Origin: Paragonimus westermani
Lineage: Eukaryota > Platyhelminthes > Trematoda > Plagiorchiida > Troglotrematidae
NCBI GenBank assembly: GCA_008508345.1
Contig: QNGE01000843.1
Coordinates: 1-64,000 of the forward strand
Length of the DNA stretch: 64,000 nt
Direction of reading: 5' to 3'
A program made the position numbers and the translations under genes. Numbering within the stretch: the first letter of the stretch is position 1; every line of letters starts with the position of its first letter. The notes beneath the pieces are model-generated. The model was not told the DNA's origin, made no database searches, and saw only the letters and a list, made by a program, of their open reading frames with translations. This document shows positions 27,801-42,800 of this stretch, piece after piece.

Positions 27801-30800
27801 GAACTTAGTCGAGGATGGCAGATGATAACACCTCATGAAATATAGGCTTTGGAGGAAAAATACAGTGTCATGTATGCCTGTGTAATACATTTAGTTCTAC
27901 CAAACTCGAGGCAAATCAGTATAGAGTACTGAAAAAGATCAACTCTGTTTGTTCAGCAACTGAAGCGCCATTAAATGTGTTGGTTCATGCAATCCTCTGA
28001 TAGACTGTGTTATTTCACTGGTTATAAAAAGTTGTCCACTCGAATCTTGTTCTAACTATCTAGTTGAGGTTAACAAACTCATTGAGAGAGCGCGTGTTGG
28101 TTTGATTAGAATGCTCATCATATAAGATTCCCACAGTTCAGATATTAAGTTATTTGCTCCTCGAAGTTGACGAACTCAACAAAAAGTACGCTTATATGAA
28201 GTTTTCGCATCCTACTACCCTGTCAAGTAATGGTTTGCTTTCGTTATCTCCTCGATTCACCTGAAGTGCTTTTGCATAGTGAGGTCGTCCGTTTTATTAT
28301 ACGTATTCTTCTTACCACAAACGAACAATTCACTGCAGGTTTAAACAACCGTGCTTCAGTACCCTTAAACCTTGGAGACGGGGCACAAAACGATAACGAT
28401 TTCAATTGTGCAAGTGCTCATTTTATTGCACAAGTAGTGAAAGCATTTTAGGCAATCACAAAAGGACTTTCTGATGGTTGGGAACAGTGGTGGTGGTGTT
28501 GTTTGTAGCTCGGGTTGATGGTTTTGGTATTGATATGTTCGCCGAGCTTGGCATTTAGGTTGCAAACACCTACGCACTGATGATGTCACCTCGCCTGGTG
28601 ATGAAACGTTTGCAACCTAAATGCCAAGCTCGGCGAACATATCAATACCAAAACAAAAGGGCTTGATGAAATTGTTTACTTCGAAGGTGAAACGTCAGCT
28701 AGGTCCCGGAAGCCAGGTGCCACCTTTGGCGGACCTCGTTCCCAACGATGTGTGAAATTTATTTCAAGATGGATGACCACGTAGTCGCCGTTTCACAAGT
28801 AAGAATATACTTTCCTGGTAATAGCCAGTGGATAGTTAATGAATATTATTATGGCTCCAGAAGCAGCTGAATATCAACTGTTTTTGAACCTCATTCTGTC
28901 AAACACGGTTTGGGTTGAACTTCCAGAAGAAAGTATGAAATCACTCATGTTTCCGACGCGAAATCTTACATCTTCGGTACCATATATAACAGCTTCCAAT
29001 TAACTTAAACGAAGTTAGTAAATTTTTCGGTTTGAAACAGTCTTACTAACCATCAAGTAACCACCCACTCCCCGAACAGTTTTATTCTATGTGACTAATT
29101 CGTCTGTTCTGCAATGAGCACCAGTGAGTTAGTTTGAGCCAGCAAACTTGAGTAATGGGTACATGTACATCATTTGTTGCAAGTCGATGAACTTCGCCAC
29201 TTCCTTCAAATTTTTCTTACCCTCCAAACTTACCTGATGATCCTCTAGTGCTTGAAATACCTCCTCGGTCGATCGAATTTTATAAGTGTTCTTTTCCTTG
29301 TATGTGATGATATCCAGTTCACAATTTTGCCACAACCGTTCCATACTGTTCAGCGTGTGCTCGATGGCCAATTCTTTTGAGGCTGCACCAGAAATCTCAT
29401 GAATCACTTCGGCATGTTGCTCGAAACCGAGTTGAACGATACGTTCCAGAGTGAAGTCGTCCGAATTCTCATCGAACTGCTTGCTCATTTCCGTCTTCAA
29501 TTGAGACCAATGACGTGGGCGCATGGCTGGATTGCGTAGATCCATGATGAGGGGCATAGTTCGCCGAAACTGATCCACGCGTGCTTTGCTACTCTCGATC
29601 ACCTCCCAGTTACGTTCCTGTGTGGAACGCAGACAAACATGCAAATACAAAAGGTATAAATGTATTCTAAGGTAGGTCACAGCGTTGCTAAAAAGTTCAC
29701 ATGCCGAGAGTGATTGCATGCAGTTCCACTGGAGTTAAACAAGCTGCTTATTTCACTCACGAAATGCTAACTGAAAAGGCATCAAAAATTCTCCAGTAAA
29801 CATTATCAGTATCATCAGTGTCATCGTGTTTATTTTAGGTTATTCCTTTTTACTTGAAAACCACTGAATTAAAGCAGATGTTACATTGAGAGTGGTCAGT
29901 CCGTTCAAAACACAGTTATCTTAGTCTATGTGGCGCAGACATTCCAGGTGTCCTCTGCGCTCGGAACTAATACTCTTGTTCAACTAGTACACCCGTCTTT
30001 ACACGGTCGAGATAAAGCAGATGAACGCGTGCGCCGTTCGAGGCAATGTGGCGAGGAGTCACTGTGGTTATGCATAAATAGGCGTGTTTCTTCAATGGCA
30101 CCCTTAGATTAAGCACTAACATATTCGTTGTAGGAACACTAAACAGCGTTTAGATTTGTTAGTGTGTGTACACACTTTACAGACGAATGCATACGGAATA
30201 ACTCGAAGGAGAAAACAAACAAGATTCATATCCATGATGTAACCCAGAAGCGACCGATTGTTCTGCCGGTCATATCAGAGTATACACATGACCTTCACCA
30301 CAAGAGTAAGAAAATATTATATGTTGTTACACACGAAGACGAACTGAGCACTACTCGCGACCATGAACTAAAGACACTTGACGGTGCTAATTTTGGAATC
30401 GTAAGCATACGGACGACTGACTTGATACCACCAGCGTTGAACAGACATTTCACAGAGTTCATGCGCATTTCATTATAGAAAAGGTTCGCTCTCCGAGTTC
30501 CTTGCAACAAATATTAAATAAGAGGTTGTCCAGCCAACAGAGTGGAGATCTAAATGCTCTTAATAAATACCAATTTGGGATTCAAGCGGCACTAAAATCG
30601 AGTTTTTTTATAATAAAAAACACAGCTTGTACAACCCTGTCAGGTAATAGTTTTTGAGGCAACCGGTGATTGCTATATAACATTGTACTGTTTGTAACAC
30701 TGTATTAGTTCACAGTATTTGAAAATCGACTCTCATGAAGGCAGGGCAGTAAGAAACGTTGCAAACTGAACTCTGAGGGGATAACCAATTTAAGAGCGTG

Positions 30801-33800
30801 TGCTACCAGTGAACTTTCAATGAGATGAGTCTGATGCGAAAATGGTACAAGCACTCCAAATGTTACCTTCAAATCTCTTGATAGTTTTGTCAATTTTCGC
30901 AACACCGTGTTAGCCAAATTCTCCATATCCGTTGTTTGTAACTCACAAAAACGACCGGCTTTCCACGTTTCCCAGTTTTTCTCCCAGTCAGAGTTCATGG
31001 TCCAAATCAAATCCAAATATTCCAGATCCTGTAAGTGAACAAACAATAACACATGGGTCAGAACTCTGTGACCTTCGCTAAGTCCAATTTCATGTTTATC
31101 CGATACGACCGTATTTCCCTATGGTGGGATTAAACATGTACACTCGTTTAGTCAGTCCACACAGGTGTGAATATACGTCTCTCCAGTTCGAATGAGGTTC
31201 GCACTGCCGTCCAGGAATGTTAGTAAATTGTATACACAAGTTCAAACTGAATATCCTTACAGTTTAGTGGAAAAGCGGGTACACATTTGACCCTCGTCCT
31301 CTAACAGTTTAAAACGCTTGTCCTGAAACGCTACCGAAATGTGGTCTCAACAGGCCTCGAACTAAAAGAACGCAGTAAGGGTTGGAAATAATTCGTATAC
31401 TTCCAGCAAGGTTCGGAAATAAGATAAGTATTTAGTCCTAGCCTAATCTGGGAAAGACGACGGCAACCAAGAGAAAAAAAGAGGGAATACGAGATTGACC
31501 CCAACCCACCCGATTGCACTCAAAAACGCAAACAGCGAAAAGTGCGTAGAATCTTCGCGTACGTTAAGTGACGCTCGAAAAGGCATAGATTAGAAGTACT
31601 TGAAGAGTGGAACACTACATGAGTCGTTAGGAAAATGGAAGGTATTCGCAACGTGCAATTAGTTGCACCATTGAACAAAGTGGCACTGAGTTCGCATCAG
31701 GTTTCTCCTACTGCAAACGTACACAGAATCATGCGTACAGAACAAACAAACAAGACCACACCGTTACAACCGAGATCTTTAGAGAAACCACACGATCGCT
31801 GGGCGCTACAACAGTCAGCTGAATGACTTGTCGCTCACGTCTTCCGATGAGACAAGTTTGTTGCATGTAAAATTAGTTGATGTATCTAACTAATTTTTGT
31901 CAGTACTGATTCGTCAATAGTGTTCTGTATGACTGAAACGCTGATGGGTCATAAGCGGGTCCGGATATAGATACCGGAGTTGTCAATATGTACAGACGAG
32001 ATACCACATGGAAAATGAACACAACTTTAAGAGACCAGCGACGGGTTCAGACAGGACGCCTCAAAATACTGTTCTTCCATGTACGTATATCTGAATCTCA
32101 GCATGGACGACTAAGGGCAACCCTTGCAGAAACCGTTTAAATGAGAAATGCTCTGAAAACACTCGAGGATGATATATCTCTATACCCGATCTTATGCATG
32201 AACAGTTCTACGTGCAGTATAGTTGTCAGTTGAATAGTAAATACTCCATCCGTAGTGTTGTCCCCATGCTGCTCGAACAAGTCATTTGAACTAGTAGTGA
32301 CCTTAGGACATGCTTCGGCGAGTGCAAAATTGGTGCATTCCACATCGACGTTCATTCTTTTCTTGAAACAGTTAGTTCCTTTCGGAAGTTTTCACAAAAT
32401 ACTTAGAACACAGAGATTGGCAGATGCCAACAATTTTCATTTTACCAATGGTCCTTGAGACGGTTAAAGTTTTGTGATTCTATCTCCTCAGATACTATGA
32501 ATACCTCATCTTAATATTTTTAAAAACGATTTAATTGTGAGGAACTTGAGTATATACAGATGGTGTTACTCAGGTTAGTCTTCTAGGTTTATCGTATAAT
32601 GTATGCGATAACAATACTTCGATTTTCGCTGATAATAACCAGCCTTTTTAACTATCTTGATCTTTCTACATATCACGAAACGAAATCTAACAGCCGGTCG
32701 GTTTTTGGACGTAATTTTCATTTGTAAGTTATCGGCACCAAATTGAATACGAATGAATTCAAACAGCTTGAGCGTCGTGTTTAGCATGTTGCTGACAAAC
32801 AGATTGAGAATAACACAAGGTTATGAGCAAGTTATAATACTCTACGTTTCAGGAGTGTTGTAATCGATTATTGTTGAATCGATTACAACACTCCTGAGGA
32901 AGGCCCCCCGAGGTGGTTGAAAGGTAGAGTATTACAACTTGCTCATAACGTTGTGTTATTCTGGATCTCTTTATCAGTAATCCTAACTTCATCAGTTGTC
33001 TCACTCACAACGTCCATGAGCTTGAACAAAAGGTATTGTGGCTCTCACCGTTGCTCCCCTCAACAGTGATGTGGATTAAACCAGATGAATAGAAACAGCA
33101 CTAAAAAGGATAAAAATCGATTAAAAAGGTCAGGCGTAAAAAGGAAAACAGTGGGAACGCAGGTACGTTACTGACTCCAGTATAATGCCATTGTTGATAG
33201 CATGGGCCTTAGCCTCGTCGGTGACATCTACCCACTTTACTCAACCGAGTGATCAACGTCTTCATATATCGTGGCCACCTGAAACGTGATAGAGTAGTCA
33301 CTGCAAACCTGACGATCTCAGTCGTTAAAGTCATCACGGCAGCAGGCAACCGGGCTGAGCTATTTTGCTTATTCAGACTATTGCTCCACAATCAGAACCC
33401 AGAGTTACTGGTCTTTGGCGAAGCTATGCTGATCCGAGCGCGGTAGCCAACTGTGTGCACACAAAAATGACTGGAGCATCACACCGGGTTGCTGTGGTCT
33501 CGATAACACAACACTTAAACGTTTAGACGCTTGAGTGCGCACTCAATGTCTTAATTCGTCTGTTGCGTATGACCCCTGTGTTTCACTTTTCCGATTGATT
33601 AGAGCGGAAGAAACGTTAGCATTTCGCAACAGATGCCTTCTTTATGTTAAATGAATAACAAATGAACGTGAACCAAGTAGGTTATCGCAAACCAATTCGA
33701 AAAGCATCTGTTTATACGAACTGATCATTGTAATCAAACTGTTATTCGTAAGCTTTTGAATAGTCCATTGGACGGCCAATTTGTGCGTTCGGGTTTTTCT

Positions 33801-36800
33801 CTATGCTAACAATGTATTATGAAATATAGAGACAATTCCCCCCATTATAGTGTAAATCCTATGTAGTGAGTAATGAGTACGCAACAGGTGTCCGACGGTT
33901 CGGAGAGCAGCGAAAAACAGCTCCGTAAACATCGTGAAGTGAAGTCTATAGTAAACAGGGTGGACTGTCCTTGTAAGCCAAACAAGCGTGCCCAGTTTGA
34001 AGTGCGAAAATTATGATGCCAAATATGTTCGTCTTGATCTACTGATGGACCATTCACACAACCATAGCGGCGAACAAGCAGAGAACATCGTCGCCATCAT
34101 CACTGCGGATAGTAATATTGTGGTGGATAATCAGGCCGGAGGTGTGGGTATTCCAACTCTCGGCGGAATACTTCGACGCGGGGGAGGCACGTCCAAAACC
34201 CCACAACGAACGGATCGGGGACGGCGGGGGCGACCGGATGAATCATCGCTCGACTGGATCGGATCAACGGGCGAGACATGGCAGGCAAAAGGGACGACAA
34301 AATCGGAGGCGCGTTTATTCCAACACTCGCAGGAATGTCGTGACGCGGCGTAGATAGATGGAGATCAAGAGCGACCGCTCACCGAAATCTGACCAACAGG
34401 CGAAGAATGGCAGGCAGAACCCCCCCCCCCGACTGACGGCGCCGATCACGCACACAAATCGGGCAGAAGTGCACACGATGCGTGAGCGGAAACCTGGGGG
34501 GTGTTGTGGTCCGGAACGATGACTCATAAACTCGAGCGCGCACGTGGCACGATAACTAGCGTATTGGACAATAAAGATTGTGCAATATTGGACACCTTTT
34601 CGCCACAATATTACTGTGTTTCGTATCACTGACTGCCATACAAGCAAGAAGAATATAAAACCCTGTCGAACGTACTTTGCAGACTGGAAAAATGAAAGTT
34701 GTTGGCCGGAGGTACATACAATGATGTCTAACGATTTGAGACAGAGTGAAAATTTGATGAGTATAAACACATGTAGGCGAACATATGTTTTCGATAGATC
34801 ATCTTCAGGCCGGTACAATTATATGAGGAGTTAGTTGAGTTAAATCGAGATATCGATCAGACTTATTACAGAGAAACGAGGTCACTGGCCAGTCAATTGG
34901 CGATGGCTTGATTGATCGGTTACGTCATGCTTGTCCATTGTTTTGACCGCGCAGGTTGGCCATCGATCCGATGGATTTGTGGCCGTGGTAGGCGCAGCGT
35001 CTGAACAAACCGTTTTTGATTACACAATATCGGGTCAATCAGCCTGATTCCGATAGCCTCGGCAGTACAAAGTGTTCGAATTCGGACAGCTTTTAATAGG
35101 TTTTCTGGCACGCAATATACCACTTTGAAGATTTCGTCAGTTTTCAACTGGTGCCCGCTATCAGCCAGATGACCGAGAATAGCACTGTTGTCCGATCGTG
35201 ATTCCCCGTGTCCCAGACATCGTGGATGGTGTGCTCGGATTCGTCTCGAAAGCTGTCTTGACGTTCGACCAATATAACCTGCTCCACAAGAACAAGTGAA
35301 TGAGTAGGCGCACATAGATGAGGTCTGGAGTGTCAGTCTATCTTTGTTATGAAACCTGAGAGTGGAGAATTGCATACGGAGTTCAGCAGTAGCATAGGTC
35401 CTGCTGTATGTCTGGCTGAGCTTGTTTGTCAGCCATTCAGCGGCATTGTCACCTTTGAACGGTACTCGAATAAACACGGGTTTCTTTCTTACCTCATGCA
35501 CTTCAGGTTTAGGTGATATTCTGATCATGTTTCTGGCGATAAATCGTTCCGGGTAGCCATTATCATGAAGCACGTTCGTTATGAATTCGAGTTCATTTTT
35601 TAGCGTATCTGTTGAACAAATTTTGTATGCTCTATCAGTCAGGCAGCGTACCAGATTCCTCTTCTGTTTTAGGGGTACAAAACTGTGAGTTTGTGTACTG
35701 ACCTGTCCATGTACCCTTGCGATGAACCCTACGCTGAATAGTTCCATCTATTCGTCGATGCAAACGAACTTCTAGGAAAGATATCCCGTTTTCAGCTTCC
35801 TCCTCAAGTGTAAACTTGACTGACTGGTGGGCGCGATTGAATGTGTCGAGTACTGTGCACATATTGCCTACGATAAATATATCGTCTACGTATCGGTGGT
35901 ATTGACTTAAATGGCTGATGGTGGATTGAAGCGTGGTGAGTTCAAGCTCCCTATGAATATATCGGCCAGGAGAGGTCCGAGCAGGGATCCCATTGATACG
36001 CCATCTGTCTGTCGAAACAGCACACCGTTGAACATAAGTTGTATATTAAAAGTTCAGCGGAGTAGAAGTTTTTCCAATTTCAGTGGTGGTAACTCCGTAT
36101 CGATTCCGCCCTCAGGCACGTAGTCACAGATAAAAGTGACGGTTTCTAGCAGCGGTAATTTTGTGAATAACGGCACTACGTCCAACGAGCATGATTTGTG
36201 TGAGGTCATATTAGCGTATGCAATCAACAAATGTAATCAACAAACTCAAACGTATCACGTAGACTGAGCGGAGCAATCGCCTTCCGGACAGGTTCCAGTA
36301 GTTTTACTAGCCACTTCGCCGGTGAGTGGTAAGGCGGATTCATCATGTTAGGTTTGTGGACTTTTGCTAGTCCATAGAGACGGGGTATAGTAGAACCCTG
36401 TGGTCATAGTTGCTCATAAGTGGTGGGGGGGATTGTTAGCTTCTCGTCCTTCAGTGACTTAAGACGTACACGGTTTTGTCCATTTCGCTGGCAACTCTAC
36501 GAAGCTTGGTTTGGTCTGCAGGAATATTATTCACCTTCTCGATGTAATCGGTGCTAAGGAGGATACCTGGATTCTTTTGAAGCATCTTCAATGAGTCTAC
36601 GTGCTCCTTAGTTAAAGGTCCTCTCTGTCTCGATTTACGTTTACGGCACAGCTGGCAGCAGTTAAGTGTAGTGTTAAGAAACCCAAGGTCGTCTAATGAA
36701 CACGGGGTTAAATCGTGTATTCGGCCGAGAAGATTCTCGCACTGCAACTCAAGTTCTAGACGTTTTTTCTAACGTTGTGGGCAGCAAAGCCTAGAACCGA

Positions 36801-39800
36801 GTCAGAGCGCCTCGATCGTGATACGATCAAGATGTACGTCGTGAAAGTTGCGCACGTACCTTTCTGGTTGACATAGAAATTATACTCGAAGCTGGAAAAC
36901 GCAGGGACCGCGCGATAGTGAAGCTCGTTCCTTTTTAATCCGTCTGACAATCACTCGTCTCACGAAAACCGTGAACAATTCCCTTTCCTGATCTGTGAGG
37001 TTTTCCACTGTTGCTTACCGCTGCGTTGTATTTCGCTGAAATTCGACAATTCCTCCGCGATGAGTATCAAGTTGATTTAGACTGTAGCACTTCAGTGTTA
37101 TGCTTCTTATTTGAACACGGTTCCTGTGTAGAGCCTCTCAAAATGGCTCCGGGTATTCGTTGTGATCAATGCAGTCAGTGATGTATTTGATCGATTCCTT
37201 CGCCTCGGCTAGGCCAGTGGCGAAATTCAGGTACTTGTTGAGCGCTTTAACCACTCTGGGCTCTTTGATTGAATTCAACGTTTCAATTCGGTCAACGCAC
37301 CCTAGTCCAGAATGAAATACGGCCAATTCTTCCATACTATCTGTCTCCTGAGCTGTTGTGGGACTACCAAGTGTGACGGATGTCAACTTATCTCATAACT
37401 CTTCTTGAATGTGACAGTTATTTTTGAGTGACTCCAGCATAGCTGTCGACGTTAATTAAGACATCTGAGTCAAGACCTTTACCAATGCTTATTGTCCTCT
37501 TTGGAATGTGCCAGAATGAGGTCATCGGAACCAGTGACCTCATTATTCTTATGGGTCAAAATGCGCCTTGATAGTTGGCTTTGAATCTATCAACGGGGGA
37601 AGCACACTACAAGTTTATAATAAGTCGATAGGAGCAGGTGGTCAGCAGAACTGACTCTCAAACTGTATGTGTGACGCTCGGCATACAAGTATTCTAGAAG
37701 TGGCTATCCCTCAAAGAGCTGAAGAGGCCTGCAAAACTCCATTTTATGGGAGAAGACTTTGTCCCAGATACCGATCTTCTGCATCACTGTATATATCTCC
37801 TGCTGTTCTAGAATTTCTCTAAAGTGAATTTGAACTATGGCTCAGAGGAGGTATTAAGACTACCCGTCCAAAAACACGTACGCCACTTGTTGCAAACTTA
37901 AGAAGTACATTTGTAAACCACATACTAAGATAACCACATACTGTCACTCCTGTACAAACTGTGAAGACACACGAAGCAGGTAAACGTAAATTAGTTCCAG
38001 TAAAAGGCTTTTTTCTTGATTAGTTTACATTCCGAGTCAGTTTCAGTACAAAACACAAACAGCGTTACCAAATTTTGAACGTTGTACTCACAATGGGATA
38101 TCAGCAGACACATGACGTGCGTGTTGGGCCAGACACGTCAGTTCATATGTATCATTTTCATACGTACAAGGCAACGACCACCAACCTTCTGGCCAAACAA
38201 TTTTGCCTCTGTAACTAAGCCGGGTGCGGGCAACCTTTCAGATTTTATTAACATCCGGTTGACCAGCATGCCAGCTGTGATTCGGAGCTTTCTCCCTGAG
38301 TTTGTTTCAACTGTTCTACATCATATGCAAAGAGTATGTCTCCAAACGAGGGCAGTGACAAGCATAGGGGCTCAGACACCCTCAAATTTTGATTTAGTTA
38401 CACCACCACCGCCCAGGGTGACTGTGCGTGTCTGTCCGAAGGTATGCACATCAGTGCAACCATATGTACTTCCACTGAGCACTTACCTTATCGATCACTG
38501 CAATTTCTTTGCAAGGAGGCTGTTCGATTTTGAACAGATTCAATCCGTGACGTAATTCCAATTCACGAGCCTTCAAAGTGTTCAACTGATCTCGGAAACG
38601 TGCCACACTATCCAATCCGACTTGGGGTGCCAGGTCGGCTGAGTAAGGTCCGGTAGATTGAAGTTCAGCTAACAGGTTGGCTACAGAGCGTTTGAAGTCT
38701 TCGGAATCGCTTAACAAACTGGTCTTGAACTTTTCTTTTGACTTCTTAATCATCTGTAAATCAGCAATTGGTTCAAAAACTAAAAAGTGTTGTAAAAAAC
38801 ACCGGGGATGAATTTTGTCTAGGCGCAACAAAAATCAATTTGAATTTCCACTGCCCTTATTGAAAATGTCATACGCTCAACCGCATGAAACTTTGATTCC
38901 GCCACTCTTCATTCATATGGAACTAGTTTTTGAAATATCTGCTCTCCAGTTTGATGTTTTTGTAGCTAATTCTTTGTGTGGCGGTAGCAATTTTCGCAAC
39001 ATCATCTTTCCAACTATGTGCATTCGTCTTTTCTTCATCCGATATGAGTTTGAACTTCCCACACGCATGTACTCACAGCAATGTGTGTTGTGCATAATAC
39101 GTAGTTACCTGCTGTTGATGGTCAGTTCCATTCATGCAATGGACCACTGTTGAGAGTAAGATTGTTTGCTAGACCCACTTTCAGATCACCCTGTCGCCAG
39201 TTCTCCTGATCACACAGAAAACGCGTTATTCATGAGTACCAAAGGGTTGAAGTGTTTGCATAATCAGCTCCTTTTACGTAAGACTTCTAACAAACCGTAC
39301 ACATGTTAATATCCTGAATGGTTAAAACAAAGATTTGTCCTACTTGTTCGGCAGCCATTAGAGTACTTTGGAATTGCATCCAATCGTTCGCTATGTTCGC
39401 GCGATGATTAGCGACCTCGTCTGTGTAAGTCACCTCGCATTTGTCCAGGATAGCAAACTGTTCCTCCAACGGTCCGAATTTAGCCTGAATTTCGTGCTGT
39501 TCGATGAGTATGCGCTCCAGTAGTTGGATTGATTCGCTTAGCTCGTCCAAATTCTGAGGAGGTTTGGAAATTCTAAAAAGGAATCATAGTGGATGGCTGT
39601 TAACACCTCTTGACGAGGCGAACGCGAGAAATCGAGGAAACAAGGGACTAATTAGGATGGTCTGAAATGACCACGCTCTTCAATGTTGTGGGGGAGACTA
39701 AGGAGGTACCTCAAGGGTGGCGCATAGCAACAGTTAATCCTGCTTTCAGAAATAGTGACATGACATCACATAACAACCAAAGGTTTTAGCCTTGCCTCTG

Positions 39801-42800
39801 TCGCATCCAAGTTGTTCATGAGTCTCATAACGTGGATATGTTGCTTTTGACCACCTGAAAACCACGTACATTCGGTGAAATCTTCCCAGTCAGCTAATCT
39901 GCCATGCAAATTTGTTTAAAAATAATCTAACTTCCCATCTATTTCTCGGTACCTAAGGTAATGTTCAGTTGGTTCCTTAGGGTTGGCGACTTCAATGACA
40001 GATCGCACTTTCATTGACTTGAATTGGTGGGTGGTTATTGTATCGCTCTTCAGGATAGTCATATTCCCTGAACGTTACACACCAACGATTGTAGTGGAAC
40101 ATCTAGCTATTCTTAGCACCTACGGAACCACAAACCGCCGTCACGGTTGCCCTCCATTAGACACACTGTACACTGACCACCTGATCACCGCCTCCAGAGC
40201 ATTCGAACTGTGCATAATTAGGTTGGCAATCGCAGATGGTGTTCGTGACACCGAAGCAAATGCACCTGCATCAAGTTTATCCGCGTACTATACTTGCCTG
40301 CTCAGCGAACGCACTGACAAGTCGCATAGTCGCCTAGGTAATACTCCCGTCACACTGGACCAATGGCATGAAGGTGTATCTCATAATAGATAGTTGAGAA
40401 CATCCGAAACAGTAGATCAAGGGTCACAACAGGGCCTCCGAGACTTTAATGAAGGATTAATGTCATTCGCACGCCACATATCTTGTTTGGGCTTCCATAG
40501 ACAAAGTCAAATTTACTCCCACTCCCCCACGTGAATTTAAGTGAACCATTGTCGAAACCAAATTCAATTGTTTGCTTTAATGTAGTCACGCTTGACTGTT
40601 GATTTTTACCTCTAGCGGACACACGATGGTGTGCACCGCTGTATGCTCATAAAACTTACTCACCGAAACCAATCTGTATTAGTTGTTGAAATGGGTGTGA
40701 ATTCTGTTAGGTTTTGCACTCAAGATCGAAATCAAATAAGTCTGGCGCTGTTCAGGTACAGGTGGTTTTGGTTTATCGGTGAACGTCTCTGTTTTGTTCC
40801 GTTGTGCTATTACTAATTACCTAAAGCCTGGGACGAATTGAGGCCTGAAATTACCTGCGCATTAACCATTGTATCAATAATGTCGTTTTCATCTGGTACC
40901 AAACATAGCTTTAGTACTTTGGTATCACTGAAGTTCGGCGTGGTACACATCGTTCATCTGGAAAAAATGACAGCCCATCAGCCATAACGACTAAGAACCT
41001 GGCCAGAAGACACTGTGACTCGATCCGTCACTCATCGCTACAATGACATGGAGTAAGGGTTAAGAGTAACTGCCAAAAAGGATAAAAATCGATAAAGGCA
41101 AGGCTGACCTGAATACGTATGGAATACATGACTCAACCGTCGCAAACTGTAAAGCCTGGCTAGCTGACCGACTGTTCGCGGATTCTGAGCTTTCCGAAAT
41201 ACGGGTTTGTGAGCGATTACGTTGCTCACACGATTAGCCCACTTGATGTGGATTGAGTGACAGAAACAACGGTGGTCACGTGGCAACTCTGTTGATACGT
41301 TGACCGTGAACAGACCACGTCTTGCTTATGACGCCTTACTCTCACTTGCAGCTCGGTTATTTGTATGCAAGGTGTAGGCACCTTGATGTTGAATGTTTGA
41401 ATATAGACTTAGTTATATTCAGTAGTTAGGTCCCTTCATGTACCCTTCTTTATCCTTCTCTCTTCTTATGTAGAGTTTGCTTTGTCTTCATGGATGTGTG
41501 GCAGTTAAGCATTAGTGTGAACCACCGATGTATTGCTGTTTATGATGATGATGATGATGATGACGACGACGATGATGATGATGATGACGATGATGATGAT
41601 GATGATGATGATGTTGATGATGGTGTTTCCAAACCCTAGACGAAATAGGAACGCATGTAAACATTATGTACATCTTCTATTACCGACAGCTGTATATTAT
41701 TTTGACACCACAGAAGGCGTAAGTGTCCTCGCTGATATTTAGTTAGCAACATTACAAGCTAACGTTACAGATATACAAACTATTCGGAAGACAACATATA
41801 CACAATGCGCTCACTTCTCCGATACAGTAGCGATATACATATAGATACCATTCAATGAATCCGTTGTCATATCCAGCAGGAGGTTCGTCAAACGTTGTTG
41901 CCAATCCCGGCAATGTGCAGCAATCGCATTCTTCAGTAGGCTGAAATCTAACTGCAGAAATCGTGTAGTCACCATAGTTTCGGCATCTTGAACTTTGTTA
42001 GTCACCTCTGTGTACCTGACGGTATGGAAACAAAAGCGGGAATTTTGTGCCTGACTGACAGTTTCATGATGAGATGAGAATGTTTTCGGTTATCGACGGC
42101 ATGCTACCAATCGTTACAGGTAACAAATCAAGAAACGTTACTAACACCAGTCGGTCAACTGTGTAACGTTAATGTATCACAAAGTCTAAATGTACACCAA
42201 GACTTCACTTGGAATCCGGCTAAGAAAACAGTAAACGTACGAACGGAAGCCTGATGGTAGGTTAGGGCGGTATTCGCTAATCTGGGAAACCTCTGTGGGC
42301 AGCGAGGCATCGTTATGAAGCTTAGGAGCCGCGTATATAAAGCGACCATGAGGACTGTATTACGTTATAGAAGTGAAACCTGGCCGTTCAGAGTAAAAGA
42401 CGTGAACCGTCGTCAAGTATCTGACCACCCGTATCTGCATTCAATCGCTGTCACTAGGCGAAACGAACCAGTAAGCAATCAGTGGGTTAGGGAACGGGCA
42501 TTGGATAGTGACTGCCAAGCGAGTTCATCTACTCAATCCTTACATATGCACACACTTAGACTGTTAGGTCATGTAGTGAGGATGCCAACTAGTCGTCTGT
42601 CAAATCGAGCATTCTTTGTCAGCGCTGTGGTCGACTGGCATAGGATGGGGGTGGACAGATGAGGACCTGGCGTGCAATGATGAAGTCGTTCCTCAAAGCG
42701 TTAGCCAATGTATTCCGCGTTTGTCTCCCAGGCTGGAGACCTCGCGGCTCACAGAGTCGGTGCCTGGCGACTTTAGGTGAGATGGGGACTGGTTGAGCTC

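Larger units (their letters stand above)
25481..29233 (-). other. Dynein intron 9
   Basis: 3.75 kb. Holds a non-LTR 3' end (26930-27325) and the perfect 47-bp palindrome (28521-28654). The rest is unrecognised. Confidence 0.8.
31029..38486 (-). other. Dynein intron 7
   Basis: 7.5 kb. Holds the nested palindrome, family A copy 3 and PLE-2. 31029-32807 and 37071-38486 contain nothing recognised, though a minus-strand frame at 37138-37386 next to PLE-2 could be its N-terminal remnant. Confidence 0.8.
39573..41838 (-). other. Dynein intron 5
   Basis: 2.3 kb. Non-LTR fragments at 41038-41622. A 136-codon plus-strand open frame at 39983-40393 is unrecognised. Confidence 0.8.

Noticed and set aside
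39983..40393. 136-codon plus-strand open frame in intron 5
   Set aside because: No recognised domain, no repeat copy and no splice context. It could be chance and was not called as a gene.
41533..41742. Met-rich open frame on the plus strand
   Set aside because: It is simply the translation of the (GAT)n tail of a retroelement.
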